NCBI GenBank assembly: GCA_032622095.1
Contig: CP136069.1
Coordinates: 189,523,122 to 189,587,121, forward strand
Origin: Siphonodentalium dalli
Taxonomy: Eukaryota; Mollusca; Scaphopoda; Gadilida; Siphonodentaliidae
Reading direction: 5' to 3'
DNA length: 64,000 nucleotides
Shown: piece after piece, positions 45,952 through 58,400 of the stretch
Position numbering within the stretch: the first letter of the stretch is position 1
How the letters are laid out: each line of letters opens with the position of its first letter
The notes under the pieces: model-generated
What the model was told of the DNA's origin: nothing
Databases searched by the model: none
What the model saw: only the letters and a program-made list of their open reading frames with translations
Translations under genes and position numbers: made by a program

Positions 45952-47349
45952 GGGTCTATTCTCATTGCACACGTGCGTGCGATTAATCGCAGCGTTTTTT
46001 AAGGTCGAGCGGCTCTATATGTGTGTTCGATGGCATTCCTTCCTCCCACTGCTAAGAGTTCCCCCAATAGGGGTGGGGGTCTGACGAACACATTCATACA
46101 CAGGTCTAGGGTAGGTTGGAGGATGATAAAGTACTTTCGGTTGGGGGTGACCACATACAGGCCTATATATGCTAACACATTAACTTTAATTTTCCTCAGT
46201 TAGATTTACTCAGGTATAAGTTGAGTATAACGAGCCATGCCATCAAAATGACATAAGTTATGAGGACACAATTATATCTAGCTAATTATAATTAGAAATA
46301 GAGGGTTCAATTCCATATAGTTGGGCATAAATATGCATATTTTATTCCAGCTTGAAACGTATATAACACTATATAGTACGATCACAACCCAGATTACAGG
46401 AGTTTTATGTATATAATTGTTATTATCACTCAAGATTATCAAAAGTGTTCAAGTGGTTGAATTAGATCTTTCAACATTTTACCTTATAGTTAGCTAGGTC
46501 TAACAAAAATCGTTTTTCTGAATAAAGCTCATTTAAAACATTTGTACTCAAACATATGATATCCAGTAAAAATTATGGTGAAAGAGGGGATGAGACCCCA
46601 ATTTGTTGGAGAAAAACAAATAGATTTGCATGTAGGGAGGATGTAGACCCATGGTTGGGAGGGATTTTTATGTTCAACCCTGTGTATGAACGTTTTTTTT
46701 TTCAGACCCCATCATCGAGTGCTCATTTGTATAGCCGCTGGCAACAGCGACCACGTGGTACTATAATTGACGAACCACCATTCAAATATAATAAGTGATG
46801 GGACTCAGAATTCTACCTTAAGAGTCACACACGCATCGTTTCGGGTCGAATTCTGTCGCCAGGACGCTTTTCGCATGCACGAGCAATTGATTTCAATTTG
46901 ATCGCCATTGGCGGCTTATCATCAGTGATCGCACGTGCTAAACGGCACATTACTATCAATCTATATATTCACAATCTTGGGTACAGTGTTGCGCGAGACT
47001 GACAGGTAATATAATTCGACTGAATTCTACAAAAATCACCACTGATGCAAGCTATATACGTTGGAAACTTCTTTCCAAGCCATTTCCTTTCCGTACTTCA
47101 TTTATTATTTTATCGCCCATCAGTTATGAGAATGACTGTACCCGGATAGTGTATGTGACCGAGTGAACCATGCCATTATCTGTAACGGCTATCTCGACGA
47201 CGAGGTTGATTGCATAAGATGATTGGTCACGAATAGGACGTGGTTGTTTGCGGAAGGTAATTGATCAGGAATCGCTCTGTGTTATGTTAACACGCACCTT
47301 TAAAAACGCTGCGATTAATCGCACGCGCGTGTGCAATGAGAATAGACCC
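45952..47349. mobile_element. 1.4-kb non-autonomous PIF/Harbinger-type element
   Basis: Terminal inverted repeats of about 47 bp, starting GGGTCTATTCTCATTGCACA and continuing through GCGATTAATCGCAGCG, with one mismatch noted between ends. Both sides carry TTA (45949-45951 and 47350-47352). GGG-type ends with a 3-bp TTA/TAA duplication are typical of PIF/Harbinger. The interior has only short open frames (60 and 80 codons) and no DDE transposase or Myb-like ORF, so it must depend on another copy. Confidence 0.85.
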
Positions 47350-47366
47350 TTAAATATACAACTGAG

Positions 47367-47415
47367 CCGTGAATATCTTGCGGTTTGACCGTTGACCAAT
47401 TTGCAGCCAAATCGT
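47367..47415 (+). repeat. Direct repeat flanking the Harbinger-type element, right
   Basis: CCGTGAATATCTTGCGG followed by GTTGACCAATTTGCAGCC, related to 45870-45920. Confidence 0.5.
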
Positions 47416-47484
47416 ATTTTTTTTGCAATGCTTCATCTACACCAACGTTCGTCATTATTATTCCTTCGAGAGAGATGTCTCATC

Positions 47485-47945
47485 TACGGTGGCTGGTTTA
47501 GGACATGGTAAAAAAAAACTCGCGCGTTCGAACGTGCGAGCCCCTACGTTCGAACGTGCGAGCCCTTGCATTCGAACATGCGAGCTCTTGCGTTCGAACG
47601 TGCGAGCCCTTACGTTCGAACGTGCGAGCCCTTACGTTCGAACGTGCTAGCTCTTAAGTTCGAACATGCGAGCCCTTGCGTTCGAACGCGCGAGCTCTTA
47701 CATTCCCACGTGGGAGCCTTTACACACTGTCTCTCGCGTCCATGTTGAAACAGTGTGTAAAGGCTCCCACGTGGGAACGTAAGAGTTCGAACGTAAGGGC
47801 TCGCACGTTCGAACGCAAGAGCTCGCACGTTCGAACGTAAGGGCTCGCACGTTCGAACGTAAGGGCTCGCACGTTTGAACGTAACGACTCGCACGTTGGA
47901 ACGTGCGAGCTTTTTTTTTTTACCATGTCATAAACAGCCACCGTA
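47485..47945. mobile_element. 461-bp foldback element with arms of 22-bp tandem repeats
   Basis: The ends TACGGTGGCTG and CAGCCACCGTA are inverted, then a conserved GACATGGTAAAAAAAA block, then tandem 22-bp units (CGTTCGAACGTGCGAGCCCT plus TA) running inward on both arms. A central hairpin CCCACGTGGGAGCCTTTACA is closed by its complement around 47735. The sequence CTCATC lies immediately outside each end (47479-47484, 47946-47951), a candidate 6-bp target duplication. The open frames repeating SNVRALTFERASPYVRTCE arise because three 22-bp units make 22 codons; they are not a gene. Confidence 0.85.
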
Positions 47946-47951
47946 CTCATC

Positions 47952-49458
47952 ATACAGAATAACAGTTCCTATTTACTCCATTGTGGATTGAAATTCAGCC
48001 AAGGAACATCCTTTCCAACAAGATTTCCATCAAGATAACCAAGTTCTACATTATTTTACATTAGAACACTGAGCATGCATGATGTATAAGTTCGCCGAAA
48101 TTAAATGTTCATTTACTCACCTATACTATAATAAAGTTAACAGATGAATGCGCCTTGACCCAGATAACAATTCCAATCTTTGGGAAATCTCATTTCCACA
48201 TCACCATTGGCTCGAAATTTTCCTGCTGATACTTCAAGATTTCCATCTTTTGACAATTTCCAATGTAAAATACCCTATGGTTAGAAATTGTCAGCTAATG
48301 GCCATATATATAGGTTCAAAGATGTTACCGAAACGGCGAAAGTAGTTAAATATTCGATTACTTTATATACCATGCTAAATATATGTTGGGAAATCAAACA
48401 ATCATAACAATTTCAACATATATGTGGTTTACAATTTCCAACTGAAATTGCTGTTTCAGACATGGAATTTCCCAATGAAGAATATGTTTACCAAAGTTGG
48501 AGGGGTGGAACACCACAGCCTCTCCACCGTGCCACTATGTCTCTCGTTAAAGCGATTCATACTCTTCATTGCTCAAACTAAACGTAGTAATTTCGCACGT
48601 TTGTCACGTTCTGGTGACTAAAATAGGTCGATGAACGCAGAAAATACTATATAATATACACTTCGGAAGACAGTATTCATAGGTATCAAGATCCGATGAC
48701 ACAGTATATACAATAAAGTGGGATATATACATTGCGTAACATTGCGGAATATAGATACGAGATGGACAGCGCGGGAGTGCGCATAGAGAGAGAGAGAGGG
48801 GGGAGTGATACAGAGAAAGAGAGACAGATAATATAGCTAAGATACAATATTTAAGCACAATGGTATCATGTCTATCTCACACGCAAGTGGCTATTGTCGC
48901 ATATAATGTGTTGCATGAACGCAGAACACAAGACGTCCCGTGGGGGTCTTCCCGTTCACCCGGCAGGTATTGTTTCGGGTCAAGGTGTCATAATCGGGTA
49001 CATCATAGAGATGCCGACCAGAGTTTATATCTTAATTTGGTGGAGAATTCCCATTCACCAAACAGAATTGTAGTCGACATGATAATTTCAATTACACACA
49101 TTTTAGTTAATAGATAAGAGCAACATGCAACAACATATTTCACATAACATACATAACATGATACAATATCATACGATGTACATGCACGTGTACATTATAC
49201 ATAAAAACTAATAACTTGCAAGAGATGACTTTACACAACTTTGTTTTACCGAACATACACAACATGGTACGATATTTGAACTAATTGAAATGTCCTAATG
49301 AATTGTCGATTTTCGTATACTTCTTCCTTCGAGGAATAAATCGAACACCAGTGCTTAGTTGAATAATCATGGCTTCCTGGTAGTCAGCTTTTTAACTTTA
49401 TCGTCTTCTGTGAAGAGAACCTTCAGACCACACGTGTGTGCATATATCCAAAGAACGC
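47952..49458. other. Unique intergenic sequence left of the 31-bp array
   Basis: A short GA microsatellite at about 48785-48803. No gene supported; short frames only. Confidence 0.45.
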
Positions 49459-52400
49459 GAACTCCGTAATGTTATATAATTTGTTTGATGAACTCCATAA
49501 TGTTATACAATTTGTTTGATGAACTCCATAATTTTATACAATTTGTTTGATGAACTCCATAATGTTATACAATTTGTTTGATGAACTCCGTAATGTTATA
49601 CAATTTGTTTGATGAACTCCGTAATGTTATACAATTTGTTTGATGAACTCCATAATGTTATACAATTTGTTTGATGAACTCCATAATGTTATACAATTTG
49701 TTTGATGAACTCCGTAATGTTATACAATTTGTTTGATGAACTCCATAATGTTATACAATTTGTTTGATGAACTCCGTAATGTTATACAATTTGTTTGATG
49801 AACTCCATAATGTTATACAATTTGTTTGATGAACTCCATAATGTTATACAATTTGTTTGATGAACTCCGTAATGTTATACAATTTGTTTGATGAACTCCA
49901 TAATGTTATACAATTTGTTTGATGAACTCCATAATGTTATACAATTTGTTTGATGAACTCCGTAATGTTATACAATTTGTTTGATGAACTCCGTATGGTT
50001 ATACAATTTGTTTGATGAACTCCATTATGTTATACAATTTGTTTGATGAACTCCGTAATGTTATGCAATGTGTTTGATGAACTCCATAATGTTATACAAT
50101 TTGTTTGATGAACTCCATAATATTATACAATTTGTTTGATGAACTCCGTAATGTTATACAATTTGTTAGATGAACTCCGTATGGTTATACAATTTGTTTG
50201 ATGAACTCCATTATGTTATACAATTTGTTTGATGAACTCCGTAATGTTATACAATTTGTTTGATGAACTCCATAATGTTATACAATTTGTTTGATGAACT
50301 CCATAATGTTATACAATTTGTTTGATGAACTCCATAATGTTATACAATTTGTTTGATGAACTCCGTAATGTTATACAATTTGTTTGATGAACTCCATAAT
50401 GTTATACAATTTGTTTGATGAACTCCATAATGTTATACAATTTGTTTGATGAACTCCGTAATGTTACACAATTTGTTTGATGAACTCCGTAATGTTATAC
50501 AATTTGTTTGATGAACTCCATAATGTTATACAATTTGTTTGATGAACTCCATAATGTTATACAATTTGTTTGATGAACTCCATAATGTTATACAATTTGT
50601 TTGATGAACTCCATAATGTTATACAATTTGTTTGATGAACTCCATAATGTTATACAATTTGTTTGATGAACTCCATAATGTTATACAATTTGTTTGATGA
50701 ACTCCATAATGTTATACAATTTGTTTGATGAACTCCGTAATGTTATGCAATGTGTTTGATGAACTCCGTAATGTTATACAATTTGTTTGATGAACTCCAT
50801 AATGTTATACAATTTGTTTGATGAACTCCATAATGTTATACAATTTGTTTGATGAACTCCGTAATGTTATACAATTTGTTTGATGAACTCCATAATGTTA
50901 TACAATTTGTTTGATGAACTCCATAATGTTATACAATTTGTTTGATGAACTCCATAATGTTATACAATTTGTTTGATGAACTCCGTAATGTTATACAATT
51001 TGTTTGATGAACTCCATAATGTTATACAATTTGTTTGATGAACTCCATAATGTTATACAATTTGTTTGAAAAACTCCATAATGTTATACAATGTGTTTGA
51101 TGAACTCCGTAATGTTATACAATTTGTTTGATGAACTCCGTAATGTTATACAATTTGTTTGATGAACTCCATAATGTTATACAATTTGTTTGATGAACTC
51201 CATAATGTTATACAATTTGTTTGATGAACTCCATAATGTTATACAATTTGTTTGATGGACTCCATAATGTTATACAATTTGTTTGATGAACTCCATAATG
51301 TTATACAATTTGTTTGATGAACTCCATAATGTTATACAATTTGTTTGAAAAACTCCATAATGTTATACAATGTGTTTGATGAACTCCGTAATGATATACA
51401 ATGTGTTTGATGAACTCCGTAATGTTATACTATTTGTTTGATGAACTCCATAATGTTATACAATTTGTTTGATGAACTCCATAATGTTATACAATTTGTT
51501 TGATGAACTCCGTAATGTTATACAATTTGTTTGATGAACTCCGTAATGTTATACAATTTGTTTGATGAACTCCATAATGTTATACAATTTGTTTAATGAA
51601 CTCCATAATGTTATACAATTTGTTTGATGAACTCCATAATGTTATACAATTTGTTTGATGGACTCCATAATGTTATACAATTTGTTTGATGAACTCCATA
51701 ATGTTATACAATTTGTTTGATGAACTCCATAATGTTATACAATTTGTTTGAAAAACTCCATAATGTTATACAATGTGTTTGATGAACTCCGTAATGATAT
51801 ACAATGTGTTTGATGAACTCCGTAATGTTATACTATTTGTTTGATGAACTCCATAATGTTATACAATTTGTTTGATGAACTCCATAATGTTATACAATTT
51901 GTTTGATGAACTCCGTAATGTTATACAATTTGTTTGATGAACTCCGTATGGTTATACAATTTGTTTGATGAACTCCATTATGTTATACAATTTGTTTGAT
52001 GAACTCCGTAATGTTATACAATTTGTTTGATGAACTCCATAATGTTATACAATTTGTTTGATGAACTCCATAATGTTATACAATTTGTTTGATGAACTCC
52101 ATAATGTTATACAATTTGTTTGATGAACTCCGTAATGTTATACAATTTGTTTGATGAACTCCGTAATGTTATGCAATGTGTTTGATGGACTCCATAATGT
52201 TATACAATGTGTTTGATGAACTCCGTAATGTTATACAATTTGTTTGATGAACTCCATAATGTTATACAATTTGTTTGATGAACTCCATAATGTTATACAA
52301 TTTGTTTGATGAACTCCGTAATGTTATGCAATGTGTTTGATGGACTCCATAATGTTATACAATGTGTTTGATGAACTCCGTATGGTTATACAATTTGTTT

Positions 52401-55400
52401 GATGAACTCCATTATGTTATACAATTTGTTTGATGAACTCCGTAATGTTATGCAATGTGTTTGATGGACTCCATAATGTTATACAATTTGTTTGATGAAC
52501 TCCGTAATGTTATACAATTTGTTTGATGAACTCCATAATGTTATACAATTTGTTTGATGAACTCCATAATGTTATACAATTTGTTTGATGAACTCCGTAA
52601 TGTTATACAATTTGTTTGATGAACTCCGTAATGTTATGCAATGTGTTTGATGGACTCCATAATGTTATACAATGTGTTTGATGAACTCCGTAATGTTATA
52701 CAATTTGTTTGATGAACTCCATAATGTTATACAATTTGTTTGATGAACTCCGTAATGTTATACAATTTGTTTGATGAACTCCGTAATGTTATGCAATGTG
52801 TTTGATGGACTCCATAATGTTATACAATGTGTTTGATGAACTCCGTAATGTTATACAATTTGATTGATGAACTCCATAATGTTATACAATTTGTTTGATG
52901 AACTCCGTAATGTTATGCAATGTGTTTGATGAACTCCGTAATGTTATACAATTTGTTTGATGAACTCCATAATGTTATACAATTTGTTTGATGAACTCCA
53001 TAATGTTATACAATTTGTTTGATGAACTCCGTAATGTTATACAATTTGTTTGATGAACTCCATAATGTTATACAATTTGTTTGATGAACTCCATAATGTT
53101 ATACAATTTGTTTGATGAACTCCGTAATGTTACACAATTTGTTTGATGAACTCCGTAATGTTATACAATTTGTTTGATGAACTCCATAATGTTATACAAT
53201 TTGTTTGATGAACTCCATAATGTTATACAATTTGTTTGATGAACTCCATAATGTTATACAATTTGTTTGATGAACTCCATAATGTTATACAATTTGTTTG
53301 ATGAACTCCATAATGTTATACAATTTGTTTGATGAACTCCATAATGTTATACAATTTGTTTGATGAACTCCGTAATGTTATGCAATGTGTTTGATGAACT
53401 CCGTAATGTTATACAATTTGTTTGATGAACTCCATAATGTTATACAATTTGTTTGATGAACTCCATAATGTTATACAATTTGTTTGATGAACTCCGTAAT
53501 GTTATACAATTTGTTTGATGAACTCCATAATGTTATACAATTTGTTTGATGAACTCCATAATGTTATACAATTTGTTTGATGAACTCCATAATGTTATAC
53601 AATTTGTTTGATGAACTCCGTAATGTTATACAATTTGTTTGATGAACTCCATAATGTTATACAATTTGTTTGATGAACTCCATAATGTTATACAATTTGT
53701 TTGAAAAACTCCATAATGTTATACAATGTGTTTGATGAACTCCGTAATGTTATACAATTTGTTTGATGAACTCCGTAATGTTATACAATTTGTTTGATGA
53801 ACTCCATAATGTTATACAATTTGTTTGATGAACTCCATAATGTTATACAATTTGTTTGATGAACTCCATAATGTTATACAATTTGTTTGATGGACTCCAT
53901 AATGTTATACAATTTGTTTGATGAACTCCATAATGTTATACAATTTGTTTGATGAACTCCGTAATGTTATACAATTTGTTTGATGAACTCCATAATGTTA
54001 TACAATTTGTTTGATGAACTCCATAATGTTATACAATTTGTTTGATGAACTCCATAATGTTATACAATTTGTTTGATGAACTCCGTAATGTTATACAATT
54101 TGTTTGATGAACTCCATAATGTTATACAATTTGTTTGATGAACTCCATAATGTTATACAATTTGTTTGAAAAACTCCATAATGTTATACAATGTGTTTGA
54201 TGAACTCCGTAATGTTATACAATTTGTTTGATGAACTCCGTAATGTTATACAATTTGTTTGATGAACTCCATAATGTTATACAATTTGTTTGATGAACTC
54301 CATAATGTTATACAATTTGTTTGATGAACTCCATAATGTTATACAATTTGTTTGATGGACTCCATAATGTTATACAATTTGTTTGATGAACTCCATAATG
54401 TTATACAATTTGTTTGATGAACTCCATAATGTTATACAATTTGTTTGAAAAACTCCATAATGTTATACAATGTGTTTGATGAACTCCGTAATGATATACA
54501 ATGTGTTTGATGAACTCCGTAATGTTATACTATTTGTTTGATGAACTCCATAATGTTATACAATTTGTTTGATGAACTCCATAATGTTATACAATTTGTT
54601 TGATGAACTCCGTAATGTTATACAATTTGTTTGATGAACTCCGTAATGTTATACAATTTGTTTGATGAACTCCATAATGTTATACAATTTGTTTAATGAA
54701 CTCCATAATGTTATACAATTTGTTTGATGAACTCCATAATGTTATACAATTTGTTTGATGGACTCCATAATGTTATACAATTTGTTTGATGAACTCCATA
54801 ATGTTATACAATTTGTTTGATGAACTCCATAATGTTATACAATTTGTTTGAAAAACTCCATAATGTTATACAATGTGTTTGATGAACTCCGTAATGATAT
54901 ACAATGTGTTTGATGAACTCCGTAATGTTATACTATTTGTTTGATGAACTCCATAATGTTATACAATTTGTTTGATGAACTCCATAATGTTATACAATTT
55001 GTTTGATGAACTCCGTAATGTTATACAATTTGTTTGATGAACTCCGTATGGTTATACAATTTGTTTGATGAACTCCATTATGTTATACAATTTGTTTGAT
55101 GAACTCCGTAATGTTATACAATTTGTTTGATGAACTCCATAATGTTATACAATTTGTTTGATGAACTCCATAATGTTATACAATTTGTTTGATGAACTCC
55201 ATAATGTTATACAATTTGTTTGATGAACTCCGTAATGTTATACAATTTGTTTGATGAACTCCGTAATGTTATGCAATGTGTTTGATGGACTCCATAATGT
55301 TATACAATGTGTTTGATGAACTCCGTAATGTTATACAATTTGTTTGATGAACTCCATAATGTTATACAATTTGTTTGATGAACTCCATAATGTTATACAA

Positions 55401-58400
55401 TTTGTTTGATGAACTCCGTAATGTTATGCAATGTGTTTGATGGACTCCATAATGTTATACAATGTGTTTGATGAACTCCGTATGGTTATACAATTTGTTT
55501 GATGAACTCCATTATGTTATACAATTTGTTTGATGAACTCCGTAATGTTATGCAATGTGTTTGATGGACTCTATAATGTTATACAATTTGTTTGATGAAC
55601 TCCGTAATGTTATACAATTTGTTTGATGAACTCCATAATGTTATACAATTTGTTTGATGAACTCCATAATGTTATACAATTTGTTTGATGAACTCCGTAA
55701 TGTTATACAATTTGTTTGATGAACTCCGTAATGTTATGCAATGTGTTTGATGGACTCCATAATGTTATACAATGTGTTTGATGAACTCCGTAAAGTTATA
55801 CAATTTGTTTGATGAACTCCATAATGTTATACAATTTGTTTGATGAACTCCGTAATGTTATACAATTTGTTTGATGAACTCCGTAATGTTATGCAATGTG
55901 TTTGATGGACTCCATAATGTTATACAATGTGTTTGATGAACTCCGTAATGTTATACAATTTGATTGATGAACTCCATAATGTTATACAATTTGTTTGATG
56001 AACTCCGTAATGTTATGCAATGTGTTTGATGAACTCCGTAATGTTATACAATTTGTTTGATGAACTCCATAATGTTATACAATTTGTTTGATGAACTCCA
56101 TAATGTTATACAATTTGTTTGATGAACTCCGTAATGTTATACAATTTGTTTGATGAACTCCATAATGTTATACAATTTGTTTGATGAACTCCATAATGTT
56201 ATACAATTTGTTTGATGAACTCCGTAATGTTACACAATTTGTTTGATGAACTCCGTAATGTTATACAATTTGTTTGATGAACTCCATAATGTTATACAAT
56301 TTGTTTGATGAACTCCATAATGTTATACAATTTGTTTGATGAACTCCATAATGTTATACAATTTGTTTGATGAACTCCATAATGTTATACAATTTGTTTG
56401 ATGAACTCCATAATGTTATACAATTTGTTTGATGAACTCCATAATGTTATACAATTTGTTTGATGAACTCCGTAATGTTATGCAATGTGTTTGATGAACT
56501 CCGTAATGTTATACAATTTGTTTGATGAACTCCATAATGTTATACAATTTGTTTGATGAACTCCATAATGTTATACAATTTGTTTGATGAACTCCGTAAT
56601 GTTATACAATTTGTTTGATGAACTCCATAATGTTATACAATTTGTTTGATGAACTCCATAATGTTATACAATTTGTTTGATGAACTCCATAATGTTATAC
56701 AATTTGTTTGATGAACTCCGTAATGTTATACAATTTGTTTGATGAACTCCATAATGTTATACAATTTGTTTGATGAACTCCATAATGTTATACAATTTGT
56801 TTGAAAAACTCCATAATGTTATACAATGTGTTTGATGAACTCCGTAATGTTATACAATTTGTTTGATGAACTCCGTAATGTTATACAATTTGTTTGATGA
56901 ACTCCATAATGTTATACAATTTGTTTGATGAACTCCATAATGTTATACAATTTGTTTGATGAACTCCATAATGTTATACAATTTGTTTGATGGACTCCAT
57001 AATGTTATACAATTTGTTTGATGAACTCCATAATGTTATACAATTTGTTTGATGAACTCCATAATGTTATACAATTTGTTTGAAAAACTCCATAATGTTA
57101 TACAATGTGTTTGATGAACTCCGTAATGATATACAATGTGTTTGATGAACTCCGTAATGTTATACTATTTGTTTGATGAACTCCATAATGTTATACAATT
57201 TGTTTGATGAACTCCATAATGTTATACAATTTGTTTGATGAACTCCGTAATGTTATACAATTTGTTTGATGAACTCCGTATGGTTATACAATTTGTTTGA
57301 TGAACTCCATTATGTTATACAATTTGTTTGATGAACTCCGTAATGTTATACAATTTGTTTGATGAACTCCATAATGTTATACAATTTGTTTGATGAACTC
57401 CATAATGTTATACAATTTGTTTGATGAACTCCATAATGTTATACAATTTGTTTGATGAACTCCGTAATGTTATACAATTTGTTTGATGAACTCCGTAATG
57501 TTATGCAATGTGTTTGATGGACTCCATAATGTTATACAATGTGTTTGATGAACTCCGTAATGTTATACAATTTGTTTGATGAACTCCATAATGTTATACA
57601 ATTTGTTTGATGAACTCCATAATGTTATACAATTTGTTTGATGAACTCCGTAATGTTATGCAATGTGTTTGATGGACTCCATAATGTTATACAATGTGTT
57701 TGATGAACTCCGTATGGTTATACAATTTGTTTGATGAACTCCATTATGTTATACAATTTGTTTGATGAACTCCGTAATGTTATGCAATGTGTTTGATGGA
57801 CTCCATAATGTTATACAATTTGTTTGATGAACTCCGTAATGTTATACAATTTGTTTGATGAACTCCATAATGTTATACAATTTGTTTGATGAACTCCATA
57901 ATGTTATACAATTTGTTTGAAAAACTCCATAATGTTATACAATGTGTTTGATGAACTCCGTAATGTTATACAATTTGTTTGATGAACTCCGTAATGTTAT
58001 ACAATTTGTTTGATGAACTCCATAATGTTATACAATTTGTTTGATGAACTCCATAATGTTATACAATTTGTTTGATGAACTCCATAATGTTATACAATTT
58101 GTTTGATGGACTCCATAATGTTATACAATTTGTTTGATGAACTCCATAATGTTATACAATTTGTTTGATGAACTCCATAATGTTATACAATTTGTTTGAA
58201 AAACTCCATAATGTTATACAATGTGTTTGATGAACTCCGTAATGATATACAATGTGTTTGATGAACTCCGTAATGTTATACTATTTGTTTGATGAACTCC
58301 ATAATGTTATACAATTTGTTTGATGAACTCCATAATGTTATACAATTTGTTTGATGAACTCCGTAATGTTATACAATTTGTTTGATGAACTCCGTATGGT

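Noticed and set aside
46306-46316. GGTTCAATTCC matching a tRNA-type B box
   Set aside because: No complementary T-arm stem, no A box at a suitable distance and no cloverleaf; it lies inside the Harbinger-type element.
47423-47953. Open frames with repeated SNVRALTFERASP-type peptides on both strands
   Set aside because: Produced by 22-bp tandem repeats within a foldback element; three units equal 22 codons.
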